Source: Gyrodactylus bullatarudis | Lineage: Eukaryota; Platyhelminthes; Monogenea; Gyrodactylidea; Gyrodactylidae | Direction of reading: 5' to 3' | Length of the DNA stretch: 64,000 nucleotides | Assembly (NCBI GenBank): GCA_012064415.1 | Contig: SSNU01000319.1 | Span: 62,001 to 126,000 of the forward strand | In this document: piece after piece, positions 33,852 through 46,640 of the stretch | Position numbering within the stretch: position 1 is the first letter of the stretch | Layout of the letters: each line of letters begins with the position of its first letter | Program-made: the position numbers and the translations under genes | The notes under the pieces: model-generated | What the model was told of the DNA's origin: nothing | The model's input: the letters and a program-made list of their open reading frames with translations, nothing else | The model's database searches: none

Positions 33852-35703
33852 ACCGTTGATGATGATTTCTCTGAGAAAGTGTGACAATTCTACTGAATGA
33901 GTAGAACGCAAATATGACTGTCACCAATGTAATATATATTCATATTCGTGTTTTACGTGTTATTAATAATAATTTATTATCAATCGATCGTTGAAAGGTT
34001 CTCACATTATTAGACAAAGCTAGTATATATTGAACAGTTGACCAAAATTCTCTATTCATAGATTCATGTAAAGCTGTAATTGATATGAAGTTGGGAGTCT
34101 ATGATTTTTGCAAAAATCTCGATTCTTCCATCAGAAATTTGAATTTTCGAACAATTTTTATGAAAATTCTTTAGATTTAAATTTGGCGCCAAAATCCAAT
34201 TTTTTCGAATTTTAAACTGATAATTTTTTATTGTTTTGAAAGTGGAGGGTGTCAAGATTGGACAAGAAAATAAATTTTTCAAAATCTGATCTAATGCATT
34301 ATCCTTTGGGAGCTGAATTTCGGTTTTTTGATCATTTTCAATATTTCAAAATCAATCAAATGTCCATAACTCGAAACAATTATTCGGAAATTTGATGGTG
34401 ATATTCGGCTTTCTTGTCTAATTGTGATCCTGCAAGACTTCTTTTGGCCACTCTCTGACTTTCAAATCAATAAAAAATTTTCAGTTCAAAGTTCGAAAAA
34501 GTGGTATTTAAAAAATGATCAAATTCAAATTAAAAAAATAATTTTTTTCTGAATATTTTCTTAAAGATACCAATAACAATCCACTGCCAGATGACAAAAT
34601 TTGCATAAAACTTGTCATTAACAAACATTCAATCGAGTTTTATCAATCTTTCTGAATTTGTAACAATACCTTATTCACAACCCGAACTGAAAGACTGAAA
34701 AATACCGTTAATCTATCAGTTGAACACAATTTTCTCAATAAATCATTCAATAGAAATTTTCCATCCTCACCAATTTACCACTGAATCAATGGCACTGGTT
34801 ATCAAAAACTTTTGCAACAAAAGAATTTCTATTTTTTGATTTTAATAATTTCTTCATTCCTCCAAAAACGCGGAATGAATGAATGTTACAATCAGTTCGT
34901 ACCCTTATTCCCAACATCATATCAACCAGCTTTATAATCAGCCAATCGACACCCCCATCAAAAAAAGATTATCTTATTATCCTGATAGATTAGTAGTTTT
35001 TGGGCTCATCCATTATTCAGAATCGATTTATTCTGTGAGCATCTTTCTACAATTCTCAAAATGCAAACTCAGTTAGAGTACAGCTCAATTCTCAAAACTA
35101 TCAACACTAAAATTCTAGGAAACTGCGCAATACCTAAAAATTAAGAAAAATTTTTTTCAGAAATTTTCTAGTATTTTCAAATGCATTTTCAAACTTAGTT
35201 TTTAATGCTTAAAATAAGCTCACTAATGCCAGTTCTATTTCTCTACTTCAGTCTCTTTAGAAAGTTATTAAAAATATTCGTATTTAATACATATACTATT
35301 TATATATTCTCTGGAGCATTCTGTATGCTTCGCCCCGGAACGAAATATTTACTTAGTACTGGAATCGGCTGTACTCCTATTAACTTTTATACATTCTCAA
35401 TAGTCGTGTAATTTTATCGAGAAACCTCTTCCATCATAGGACATAATAAAGTACATAAAGACGATCTAGTCAAGTAGCAAATGTAAGTTCCCTAAAAATA
35501 ACAATTAGTTTAAGTTACTTGATTCGAAATTAGATATCCAAATCTTTTTAATAAATTTTTTTATTCTTTCTCAAGGTTTATTGATTCTTGTATTGTACGA
35601 TCATCAAATTAATTAAAAACTTAGATTAATTAATTAATTTCATTATTAAACTATATTTATACGAGTGAATTTCGATCAAAATATACAACTATTCAACGTA
35701 TCA
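33852..35703. other. Intergenic between micro-exon gene and protease
   Basis: Should contain divergent promoters of both genes. A MITE-like element lies at about 34190-34485. Frames at 34879-35076 and 35205-35411 (+) lack domain or splice support and are not called. Confidence 0.45.
34190..34485. mobile_element. MITE-like element, family A
   Basis: The left end (ATTGTTTTGAAAGTGGAGGG, TTGGACAAGAAA) and the reverse complement of the right end (ATTGATTTGAAAGTCAGAGA, TTAGACAAGAAA) are imperfect inverted copies about 90 nt long. A core with TTTTTTGATCATTTTCA separates them. The same structure occurs at 51482-51795. It has no coding capacity. Confidence 0.55.
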
Positions 35704-38155
35704 ATGAGAACCTTTATAGTCTCATTCATCCTACTGATAGGATCACTGTGCGCAGAAACTGAGTTTGTTGTCGAGAGTTGTGAAAATGAAGATATTTTCA
35801 AAGGCAACCTCAACGAAGACTGTCAATTCATTTCCAAGGTATGTCCAATTGAATAATCATCCATTCTATAGTTGAACTTTGAAAGTGATAAACAATGCTC
35901 TTACTACAAAGTCAAATGTTCATTTACCGATAGTAAGCTGATCATGAAAGAGAATCGAGGTCCAGCACGAAGCATTGAAGCACCGATAAAAGTCATTGTT
36001 GATGAGCCTGCTGATGACATGGTTCCAAAAGTACATCACTGATTAATTCAACCTTTCTAGGATTTGTTTCAAATCAGAGCATCGACAAAATACACTTTAT
36101 TGAACTCAAAACTATCTTATGCAGCTACTTACTATAGACAGCAGTTTAATTTAGTAGGTTGCATAAGAAATGATTAAATTCAGCTATCCAAAGGAGACAT
36201 TTCCGAGCTTGGTTTCGATATGAATGTGATCCTTGCTCAATCTCAAGGCTTCACAGGAAGAAATACATCTGTTTTCATTTTGGATGATGGAATTGAAGTT
36301 CGAAAGAAGGCCTTCATTGGTCGATTGGATTCAAGTAGAATTTACAACTTTTCCACTGATCCTATTGAATCTGAGTAATCAAATTATTTGAATAACTTTC
36401 TTTTTTTAAACTTTTGTAGACATGGAACTGCAGTTTCATCTCTGGCCATTGGCAATGGTAACTTCGACACCTGTATCGCTGGTGTATCGACAGAATCAAA
36501 AGTTTCATGTAAACTATGATAAATTAAATTCTGTTTTCAACTTTAGTCGGTAAAGTAATGGGAAATGGTGTCTTACGATCCTCACAAGCCGAGGCTCTAA
36601 GCAAGAATGCCGAAACAACTGATGTCTACAATTGTTCTTGGGGTCCAGATGATGACGGAACGATAGTGGCCTTTTTGCCAGATATCTTAAAAAATTCTCT
36701 TAGTTATGGTGTTAGAAGGGTAAGAATTTCTTAACGAAAACTTTATAAAATAAAGGGGCGAAATGGACTCGGAAGTGTATATGTTTGGGCCACTGGTAAT
36801 GGAGGTCCTGAAGATAGCTGTGGAGCTGATGGCTACTCAGGTAATGAGTTCACAATCTCAGCCAGTTCTGTTAATGAGCTTGGAGGATCAGCTAGCTACA
36901 ATGAAGCTTGTGGTCATATCACAATATCTGCATATGTTGGAGAAAGATATGCTGTAATTTAAAGATAAATTTATTCACAAAATAATTTTAGCCAGCAGAA
37001 TACATGGGTCTTGGATGTTATACTACATTTGCTGGTACCTCTGCTGCAGCTCCATTAATAACTGGATGTGTCTCCTTACTTTTGCAAGCAAAGTAAGAAA
37101 AATTATTTTACTATCTCCAGTCAAAAATTGACCTGGAGAGATGTACACACAATTGTCAAGCTATCCGGGCGCTTACCTCAGATGGCTCAAACTATATGGC
37201 AAGTTAACGGAGCAGGTCATTTCACCAGTGAACAGCTTGGCTTTGGTGTTATGGATTGTGCTCGTGGCGTCAGGCTCGCTAAGAGCTGGAACAATATCGG
37301 TCCTCTCTGCCTGGTCACAACAAGATATGGTTACTTGCCTACAACTTGGACTGATTTCGGATATGGGCCATTAACTAGTCAATACACTTTGGATCAAGTT
37401 AATAATTACATTAAGAATTATCAGAGAGAAATGCAAGTTTTTTTTCAATTAGGCTGTGCTGAGTGCATTAGTAAAAATTATCTAATCATTGCATCTGTAT
37501 TTACAGGGAGATATATGGATCTAAGGATAATGTTTATGAATTCCAAATGAACAGTTCAGGAAAATACCAATACGCAGCTCAACAAAATAGAGCAAGTCTC
37601 GATGGAACTACATGCCAATCACAAATCATGGATTGGATAATGATCAAAGTCGAGCTGATCGTCCAATGTCGTGGATCCCTCACGATCACGTTGGAAAGTC
37701 CATCCAGAACGGAAGGTCTTCTTCTGAAGGAACGTCTGACAGATACTACTGGAGGACCAATTACTTTGAAGATGAAATCAAATCAATTTTTCGGAGAAAG
37801 AACCACAGGAACTTGGAAGTTGAAGGTGAGCAAAAACTCTGAATGAAAACGAGAAATTATTAAAAATCATTCCTAGATCAAAGACTCAGGTATATGTGCA
37901 GGTACCCTGGTTAACAATCCAGGCACTACCAACCTGAGAGGTATTTTAGTTGGATTTACAATCGATGTCTACTCGACAAGTGAAAGTGATTCCTATTACA
38001 CTAAAAACAGAAGCCTTGTTGACCAGCTCTTACTGACTCAAGGAAAGAGTGCAAGAGCTTTAAGAAGGGCCAAAAAATTGACGTTACTTGAACTGGAAAC
38101 GTCAATTGACGAGTCTAAGAATTTATCCTTGGATGAAGGTATCCCTAACTATTGA
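35704..38155 (+). CDS. Divergent furin/kexin-type subtilisin protease
   Basis: Eleven exons (35704-35838, 35872-36030, 36061-36153, 36184-36374, 36420-36508, 36547-36719, 36756-36953, 36992-37092, 37121-37436, 37511-37825, 37877-38155) give 682 residues. Most introns are 30 to 45 nt. A signal peptide (MRTFIVSFILLIGSLC) is present. The catalytic triad is intact: Asp in FILDDGIE, His in EHGTAVS (rebuilt across a splice), Ser in FAGTSAAAPL. SWGPDDDG, YVWATGNGG and LTWRDVHTIV are proprotein-convertase signatures, and a P-domain follows. Divergent points: a short N-terminal region without a clear dibasic prodomain cleavage site, and LDD lacking the usual HPDL after it. No C-terminal membrane segment is seen. 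It may process secreted precursors or act outside the cell. The 37437 donor (GTTTTT) is the weakest junction. Confidence 0.85.
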
Positions 38156-38640
38156 ACAAATGATGAATAAAATCAAATGATAATATACATATTTGTATAT
38201 TTATTGTATATGTATATTTGTAACAACAAATAAATACATATCTTACCCCTGCCAACAAAGAATTTCTCAAATCAAAATCACAGGTGAGTTAAAAAACATT
38301 AGAAATTTTGACAATTTGAGGGTAAATCAATGACCATTTTAAATTAAAAGGATTAGAAAATAAGAATTCCACGATCATTGGATGGATTTTTTTCATTTTG
38401 TATTGCTAAGTTTGAAATCCAGAGTCCAGAAAAAAAATCTTTTTAGGGACAGCTCATAATGCGGAGTTAACAAAATTTTCATCATTCACGAACTCTTGAA
38501 GAAGGAATAGAGATCTTTTTAAAAGTCATAAATTCCAAATTTCATATCAAATATCTCTCTATCTGCTAAATTATCACTTTAAGGATCAAATTTTAAACAA
38601 ATTTTATTTAGAAAAATACAATAAACATCTGATTTTGTAC
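38156..38640. other. Convergent 3' flanks
   Basis: AT-rich spacer between the ends of the protease (+) and the receptor kinase (-). AATAAA words near 38229 fit protease polyadenylation. No gene is seen. Confidence 0.5.
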
Positions 38641-41600
38641 TCATTCAATTTCTTCATCATAAATTCCTTCATTTAGGGTTTTATTGACACCGAGACGGAG
38701 TTTAGTCATTACTTCGGAGAGGACCACACTCTGTTCACAGGTTGAGTCTTCTGAAGAAAAGATAACAATTTAGGTACTATTTTAATCAATGAGAGGTTTT
38801 TCTTTTAATTAAAGTCTCAAGAAATAAATTTGACATACCTCTTGTGCCAAGACTCTCGATGGAAAGTATGGAAGAGGAATTTAGAGAAATATTATCATTC
38901 TTAATACGTTCTGGTTGGTTGTTTAATTCATTGAGTGCATCGGTGAGGAAGCCAGCAACCGATGAATTTCGATCATTCTCCTCATAATAAAATTCATCTT
39001 TGTTCTCAAGCTGGAAAGAAGAAAGTTTTCACAAGCCAAGTCATAAGAAAACTGAGGAGACTCACTGAGGAGACTGATATTAATTCCGCTGTATTTTCTG
39101 TCTTGGTAGTGGGCAGTTTCCCAGTAGAAATGAGATGTTCTATTCTCTCTCGGCCCTTTTCAGCATAGAAGAAGCTATCCTGATGAAATCTTGAATCTCC
39201 GAACCTTGGTGCAAGTAGGGACAAAAGACCAAGAAAACTCGGACGCTGACTCGGTAGAAAAGCAAAACAATGCGTCATTATTGCTGCGCTATATGAAAAA
39301 CAAGAAATTAGATTATTATAAACTTGATACGTTTAAGAATATCTTCTCTCACATCAAAGGGGGACAATTAAGGGGATATCCATTGGTTAGTAAGTGATTG
39401 CCACGAAGAATGTATTTGACAATTTCTTCATGCGTCATTGACCTAAAGGGTAAACTAGCCATTGTGACAATTTCCCATAAAACTACTCCGTACGACCTAG
39501 AGAAATAAAATCATCAAATCAGATAAATATTTTAAACTATTCCAAGAGGTCTCACCAAATATCAGACTGAGATGTAAAGTAAGCAGACTGTATAGACTCT
39601 GGTGCCATCCAGCGGATGGGAACTCTGCATTTACCCTCTTTCTTGTAAAAGTTGTTCTTGTAAATATCTCGGCAGAGACCAAAATCTCCAATTTTCACAA
39701 CTCTATCTCCATTAACAAGACAATTGCGAGCAGCCAAGTCTCTGTGGACATATTTATTAGCTGATAAGTAGGCCATGCCGTCAGCGATTTGTGTTGCCCA
39801 GAGATAGGCTTGAGCTGGGGAGACAATGCCAATACCAGAATTTCCCAAGCTCTTCAGATAATTTGCAAGGTCTCCTTCAACCATGAGTTCCATCACAACC
39901 ATGGGACCGTACGTTCTCGGGTGAACTGTCACTGTTTTATTTGCAATTTTCAAATCTAACAGTTTTTCTTTTAATTCAATGTCACTAGAAAATTAACTTG
40001 TGAATCAGAAAATTGAACATGATTTTATTTTTTATGAAAACTGTATAAATTAGATTTGTCAATTTTTGGTTCACTCAACTTCCTACCTATTTATTATAAA
40101 TTCTCAGATTTGAATTTCGATTATTCCCCAAGTATATACTTTAATTTGATTGGTCCAACCAGAATAAAGTTTCATAAGCTTCCCTAAATAGCGATTGGTT
40201 AATGATTACTAGAGCACTGAATTTTCTTTTTTTCTAGAAAATCAGTCTATTTAGTCCCTTTCTGATTGGTCAACATCTTTGCAAGCGTTGAATACGATTT
40301 TATAGGTCAATAAATTTTGTATACTTAATAGAGTAGTCCTACTCATGTACCTATTATTTTCTGGTTCGCCGAATATCTGTTCAATATTTAAAGCTATCTA
40401 TATATTTAGTTCCTAAAGGAATCAATATCAACCGCAATATCTCAAAGAAGCCTATTTAAATATGACTAATATGGAACAGGAGATAACTTGATAACTTACT
40501 TGACGTCATTAATTTGGTCAAGATTGCAAACCTTTTTGTGGAACAAATTCTTCCAGTTAATTCTCTTATGAGAGTTGAAGATCTCTTTCCATCGATTAAT
40601 CGTTGGCTGTTGATCCATAGAAGATGTTTTCTGGTTGGTATTTTCAGTAATCACGCCAATTAATCTGACCAGATGCGCACTCTGGAACTGTTTCATGTAG
40701 CATGCTTCATTAATGAAATCCCGACGATCGAATATCGAAGCAGTTTGATTTAGAGTCTGAAAAAAATTTTATCTTTTACTTTCACATATCGTAAAAGATA
40801 GACTGCTCAATTTATTGACTGGAAAAGAGGGATTAGAGAAATTAAACAGTCATTAAAGTTTGTAATCCCAAACGTCTTGGGAAATTTTTGAATATTTTGA
40901 GAAGGGATTATTTCAGATTAATAACAACTTGCTTTTATCGCAACTGGAAGATCAATGCAATCTTGAAATATCTCCTTGATTGGAGTTGTAATCTCAGTCA
41001 GGATACCCTGGAAGACCATGCCGAAGCTGCCTTTTCCGAGGATCATCGACCAATCAACATTCAAGTGTTCCGATTTTATTTCCCATTCATCAACATCGTA
41101 AAAGTACCAATATTCTGGATTGTTTGCACGTGTATAATTTTCTGCAATCATTTTCTTATGACGAAAATAAGCTCTTATCGCCAGAATGGCGATGAGAATT
41201 ATCACAAGAGTGAATACTGATAAGATTATCGATAGAGTTTTCCGGGCTAGAGTGTTTGATGAATATTTCATTTGGGTATTTTATTTCAAGGAATAAAGAC
41301 TCACTAATCCCGTACGTGTTGTAGAACAAATCAAATTCAATCTCATAATAGGGAACACTAAACGTGTAAGCATCTGACCATTTGTCTGAGTCGATGGCGT
41401 TTGATACGGACATGATTTGAAATTTATAACCGCCATGAGGGAGAACTCTCTCGTGATACAAGCCTAACGTCCTATCATGGTCATCAGAATCTTTGCTCAA
41501 ATAATCATCCAAGGCATTCCTTAGACAAAAGGTTGAGTTGTACTCATTATTTTTGGCAAGTAAGAGGTTTAAATGCTCCAGATTCCTGTTGGACTCATAC

Positions 41601-44600
41601 TTGGTCAGACATTTTGTCATCCAAGATTCATTCAGATCTTCATTCAATCGCTTATATTTTAGTAAATACCTCATTAGGAATCCATTGGGTTGAACTGGGT
41701 CCTTCCAGAATAACCAAACTTCACCTTTGTCTACGCAGACTTTTATATCATCAATATTAATTATGTTTGCATCGGCTTTAAAAAGAGATTAGATTTTTAA
41801 AAATTCTTCTTACGATTGGGAAGTGTTCTTTGATTATTTGCTATTCGAATGCTGCAGAAATTTTCTTCGTACACTCTCCAGGCCTCGGTGTCTGGCGTCT
41901 GAGCTTCCTGGGATGACAAAATTTCCCAAGGCATTTGTTTGTTTGCTAGCCTCTGTTTATTTTAAAAATTCTCTTGAAAAATCTAACATTTTAGGATAGA
42001 AACAATGTAGTAGTCTTGTTTAGAGTGATTTCGAAATTAAGATGATCTCCATTCAAGAGGGGATAAGGGCTAGTTATGACTATAAATAAATTCAAGATAA
42101 TAAAGCTAACGAAGAAGATATCTAAGGACTAGTATAGATCATAAAAACACCTCGAAACACTATAATTGGCAAGAATCTTTCTATTAGCTCACATGACAAT
42201 ACTGGATTTCAACAATGTACTCTGTAAAATGAATCAGCTGGTGGATTTCATGAGTGAAGTACATAAGAGTATGTCTTAGAGTACTCTTATCAATAGAGAT
42301 CTCAGTCGACTTGTATTCTAATAGGGAAATTGGCAATACTTGAAGAGTTACTACGTCTGTATCATCATTGGCATTGGATAAGATTGTATTATCATTACCT
42401 AAATTTCAAGAGCATTAAGAAATAAGGGATTACTTTCAAGAGCCCTAATTAGTTTTAATGGCTCTTCGTTTTCATCAGCTAACCAGATGCTGACATCACT
42501 GGGCCATTTAGAGATGGAAATCTTCTTCTTTCGATATTGACCATTTGAGTCATGGCTAAAAGTTAATTCGTAATCTGGATTACTTGAGGAAATCGGTCAA
42601 CTTTGAGCAGGAACAATGGTGTGAGATCAATTCACAACTTGCTTTATCTCCAGAGTAACATGGCGAGAAATGTCTAAGCCGTTGATCTTGACCTAAGAAG
42701 AAATTTTTTTAGTGAAAAACCATGAAAACTATAGATGGTCATACACTTACTTTCACAGGTCTCCTCACGATCTGATCTCTTTTGTTGGGGAATTCTTCTG
42801 ATCCACATTAAAAAGACAGGCTCCGCATATCCAGGTTCGTAGGACTTGGGCCTGTTGAGAGGGATTCCGGTGAATATTTCTCTTAGTTCTGGATGATACC
42901 AATTTAGCTTCAGAGAGGAATAGTGCGCTGATTCAATGATCAAATTCTCAGCAGGATCTGGATCTAAAAGAGAATCGTTAGAGATTCTTTAGGAATTATA
43001 ATTTTGACATTTTAACTGACTTATTTTCAGGGTGGTAAAGTCGAATAGATTAGTCATGACTTGATACTTTTCAAAGAGTCGAGTGAACTTGATGTAAACA
43101 AAGCCTAGATAGGTTGTATCTGGCAAGAGGTTGTCCACCTTGGCTCCGCACATTGTATAATTATAATTTTCATGCAGATATTCCAGACTCTGTTCACAAA
43201 TGACAGTCTTTTTCTCTTTACTCTGAGAGAAAGTGAAGAATGACTTGATGGCATTCTTTTTCCTGAATGAATGAAAAAGGAACGATAGAATTAGCGGAAT
43301 GTACGAGATGTGTAATTGAAAAGGCTCACAAAATTTCCAGATAGACTAGACCTATTGACACTTGGACATCAAGAGGATTTATAACAAGGGAAACGTTTCT
43401 TTTTTCAAAGTGTTTTCGCTTTATTATGTCGACAGAGGATTGCATATTCCACATTATGTAAACAGAATTCCATGTAAAATTTTTGACAAACACAGGAAAC
43501 GTTTTTGATTCGCCTATAACGAATGAAGGAATTTATATCGAGGCTAATCGAAATTTATATACCGAGATTAGATTTATGGAGATACTTGTTGTATCTGTTG
43601 GTTTTTTATTCGATTTTTCATTGAGCTTTTGAGTAGAACTACTTTTCAAACTACGCTTGATAGAATTTTACAATACTATTCTAAATAGGCATCAATTTCA
43701 TGATTTCAAAGAAATTTATAATCGAGGTTGAAATGAGGCAATTATTAATTATAATTACTCACACATGTAATCATTGCCATTTTTTTGAAACAGTTCAATT
43801 TCCTTTGAGGTCAACTTTCGATTGGTTAGAACAAATTTTCCAGTTCTAAAGATATTCAAAATTTCCTTATAACACAGGGATGGATTGAAGCCAATCTTGA
43901 CCCCACCAAGGACTTGAATTTTGATCTCTGTTTTATCTGGAAGGGTTTCTTCGTCAAAAAGTTTTATTAGATTTTCATTGCTAAATATGAGGATACTATT
44001 TGTCCTGTTTGAATAAAGAAGCCAATGATAATCTCCTTTATAGTAGTTGAAGAATTTTACACTCACGAGAATACACTTCCAATGCTGGATATGCGACGAA
44101 GAAAGTTGAGAGATGATATGGAGGACGAAAGTGTAATTTTCACCTCATGCCAGATTTCCCGTAAAAAATGAAAGGCATCATCCAGTACTTGCTCGTTAAC
44201 AGAATCGGAATTGATGTTCAATTTAAGAGACTTTATTCTACGACAATTTCTGAGTAACTTCAAGTTTTGATATTCAGTAATTGTAACCTCTTTATCTTGA
44301 CAGTCTATAAAAGAGAGATAAAATATATTTGTCGTTGAGTTACCAATTGTGAATTCATCGCCTTTCTCGACAAATACACAGAATCCTTGATTGTTTGGTG
44401 CATACTTGAAGTCACATTCAGGTAAGCACTTATCAGCCATAATAACCATGGATACATTGAGACATTCTTGATGAGTAAGGCAGGTCTTGTAAAGTGTAGC
44501 ATACGTTCCTCTAGGACATTCATTAACACATGTTCGTTCTCTGGAAAAATATTTACATCCAGCACAAAAGGAGGGATCTTCTGAATTTTTCTCTGTTTCA

Positions 44601-45438
44601 GAATAACAGCCTCCGAGACAACTTTTGTGACAGCAAATATTTGGGTCTAGAAGGGAGCAGGATAACTTTTTATCTGTACAATTTTTCGAGCAGACTGAAA
44701 TAAAATTTTAAAAATATGATAATTTTATTTACTAGTCTGACATAACTCGGGAGTCCAACAGCTACACTTGTGCTTGAAGGGATCATCACTAGTTATTTTA
44801 AAGTGGAGATATTGACAACGCTGATCGCAGGATTTGGAACAATAAAAGTTTACATTTTCAATATATGGTTTTGATTTTGTGATTGCCTTCCAATCAATAC
44901 GATCTAAATTGCATAAATTTACATTGTTGGAAATGTAAACATTCCCATTGTCAATAATTTTCAGTGATTTCAATCCAACATATGAAATATTTGTGTATAA
45001 AATAACGAGGGAGCTGCCCGTAAACAAAGTTTGACCCCGAATGATAACCAAATTTGGTAAAAGATCATTAAGGGATGAAACTAAAGAACTCTTTCCGGTA
45101 ATAGCGAGAAATCCAGTAATTTCCTTCATGAAATTTAATGGATAGATCTTGACTATCTCTTTTAGATCTATTAATAAATTCCCTTCAATTACTGTACAGT
45201 TGCTCAAAATTTCCAATTCGCTTGAACTTCTTACAATAATTCCATCACATCCTAAAAATATTATCAAAAAACTTTTACTTTTCTCATTTTTCAGCCATTT
45301 AAGTTTAGAAAATTCAGCAGAAGACTTAATGTAGTTGTTGATATCATATAAATCTACATCATTATCAAGCTTGTTTAAGATTTCTGTATTGTTAATATAT
45401 TGAATCATGATAAATATAACAAAGAATTTTTTAAACAT
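38641..45438 (-). CDS. Insulin-receptor-type tyrosine kinase
   Basis: Order of domains from the start at 45438: signal peptide; L1 (44731-45438); furin-like Cys-rich domain (about 44450-44700; CCHKSCLGGC, CAGCKYF, CVNECPRGTY); L2 (about 43750-44450); FnIII region (about 41300-43700); TM (LSIILSVFTLVIILIAILAI, about 41180-41240). The juxtamembrane segment has NPEYW, the NPxY motif that docks IRS/Shc adaptors. Kinase: GKGSFGMVF, VAIK, HRDLAARN, GDFGLCRD and PIRWMAPES, all present, so it should be active. Kinase exons include 40933-41256, 40500-40756, 39557-39984 and 39353-39496, and the tail ends at 38641. The activation loop reads RDIYKNNFYKKEGK. About 70 residues are inserted between strands beta-4 and beta-5 (around 40500-40650). 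Exon borders in the FnIII region were not all fixed. Confidence 0.92.
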
Positions 45439-45764
45439 CTCTTTGCCGATTTCTTCATTCGTTACATTGATTATTAGCTTATTAAATACTACTATTTAAT
45501 TTACCAATTATAAAAATTTTCATAAAAGTGTTCATGCAAAACAAAATTTCTGTAATTTTACAATAGTATGAAGTTGTTTTACACAGCTACACTAACTTTT
45601 GTTACTTATTCAAGTTACCGCAACGATATTTTAAATATTAGTAACTTAAATCTCAAATTACTGAGAATAATGAGTTGATGCATATGAATAAAAATATAGA
45701 TTTATTTGTGATGTTAATTTCACAGATAGTTGCTAATAAATAATAATATATTTGTCAAAATGAA
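45439..45764. other. Receptor 5' flank and mL64 3' flank
   Basis: Very AT-rich. Holds the receptor promoter. No gene is seen. Confidence 0.5.
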
Positions 45765-46454
45765 TTATGCCCTTGACTTCTTTTTCTCCTTAGTAGCTGA
45801 TTTTTTGGCAAGTCTCTGCTCTTCCATATATTCCTCCTTAAATTGACGAAATTTAGGATCATTAGTTTTCAGGTTAAATCCATATTTGTCTCTTGCTAAT
45901 TCTATGAGTTTTAAATGGTTCTGAGCAATTTCACTTTTCTTCAAGAGTTCTTTTTCCTGACGATTTTGGAATTTCTCTATTTCATTTGGTAATTTTTCCA
46001 GTTTATCCCAAAGTGATTGCATTCTTTCATCGATCTTTTTCTGTTTTTTGAGCATTTTTGACTCCTTCTGATTTATAAACTTGATGACATCTCCTTCGAA
46101 AATTTCACTTAAATTTTGTTCCTCTTGAACATGCTCCTTATCAAAGAAAAGATCAAGCGGATTCACATCTGACTTATAACCATAGATACCAAACAGTCTG
46201 CGTTTATATTCAAGCTCGCTTTCATTTCTATATTTCAAGGGCAAACACTCAGCTTCAAGTCTGGATCTGAGATGTTTGGGTAATCTTAGTGTGTCAAGAT
46301 ACTTTTCACCTTTAAGTTTGGACTCTTTATTTGATTCTTCGCACCATATCTCGTGATGTGAAGGCTTACCCTGACTTAAATTCCAGTAATCATGAAGATA
46401 ATCGAGCTGATACCACTTTCTAAAGTATTTAAGGCCTCTCTTTTGTAGAATCAT
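45765..46454 (-). CDS. GADD45GIP1: Mitoribosomal protein mL64 / CRIF1-like
   Basis: 229 residues in one exon. The N-terminal half (LRLPKHLRSRLEAECLPL, then ELEYKRRLFGIYGYKSD) and a long charged helix (QKKIDERMQSLWDKLEKLPN) resemble the animal mL64 protein. The YGF-x-L-TNDPKFRQFKEEYME segment and the basic C-terminus do too. The human counterpart has YQVDPRSARFQELLQ at the equivalent place. mL64 sits in the mitoribosome large subunit near the exit tunnel. The match is by pattern over most of the length but not strong, so confidence is moderate. It is divergent from TBCA, with starts 186 bp apart. Confidence 0.68.
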   Translation of the reverse strand: MILQKRGLKYFRKWYQLDYLHDYWNLSQGKPSHHEIWCEESNKESKLKGEKYLDTLRLPKHLRSRLEAECLPLKYRNESELEYKRRLFGIYGYKSDVNPLDLFFDKEHVQEEQNLSEIFEGDVIKFINQKESKMLKKQKKIDERMQSLWDKLEKLPNEIEKFQNRQEKELLKKSEIAQNHLKLIELARDKYGFNLKTNDPKFRQFKEEYMEEQRLAKKSATKEKKKSRA

Positions 46455-46640
46455 ATTCAGAAATTAATTTGAGCGAATCAATATTACAAAATTTAGGGCA
46501 ATAAGAAATATTTTTTTTCTTGTTGGTTGAATTTTTCAATTTTTGTTAACGTTTAAAGCTTTGTAATTATCTATTATATGTTGTTATATTACAACTACAA
46601 TTTTAAAAATCAACAATATTTGTAAACAGAAGTCGCTAGC

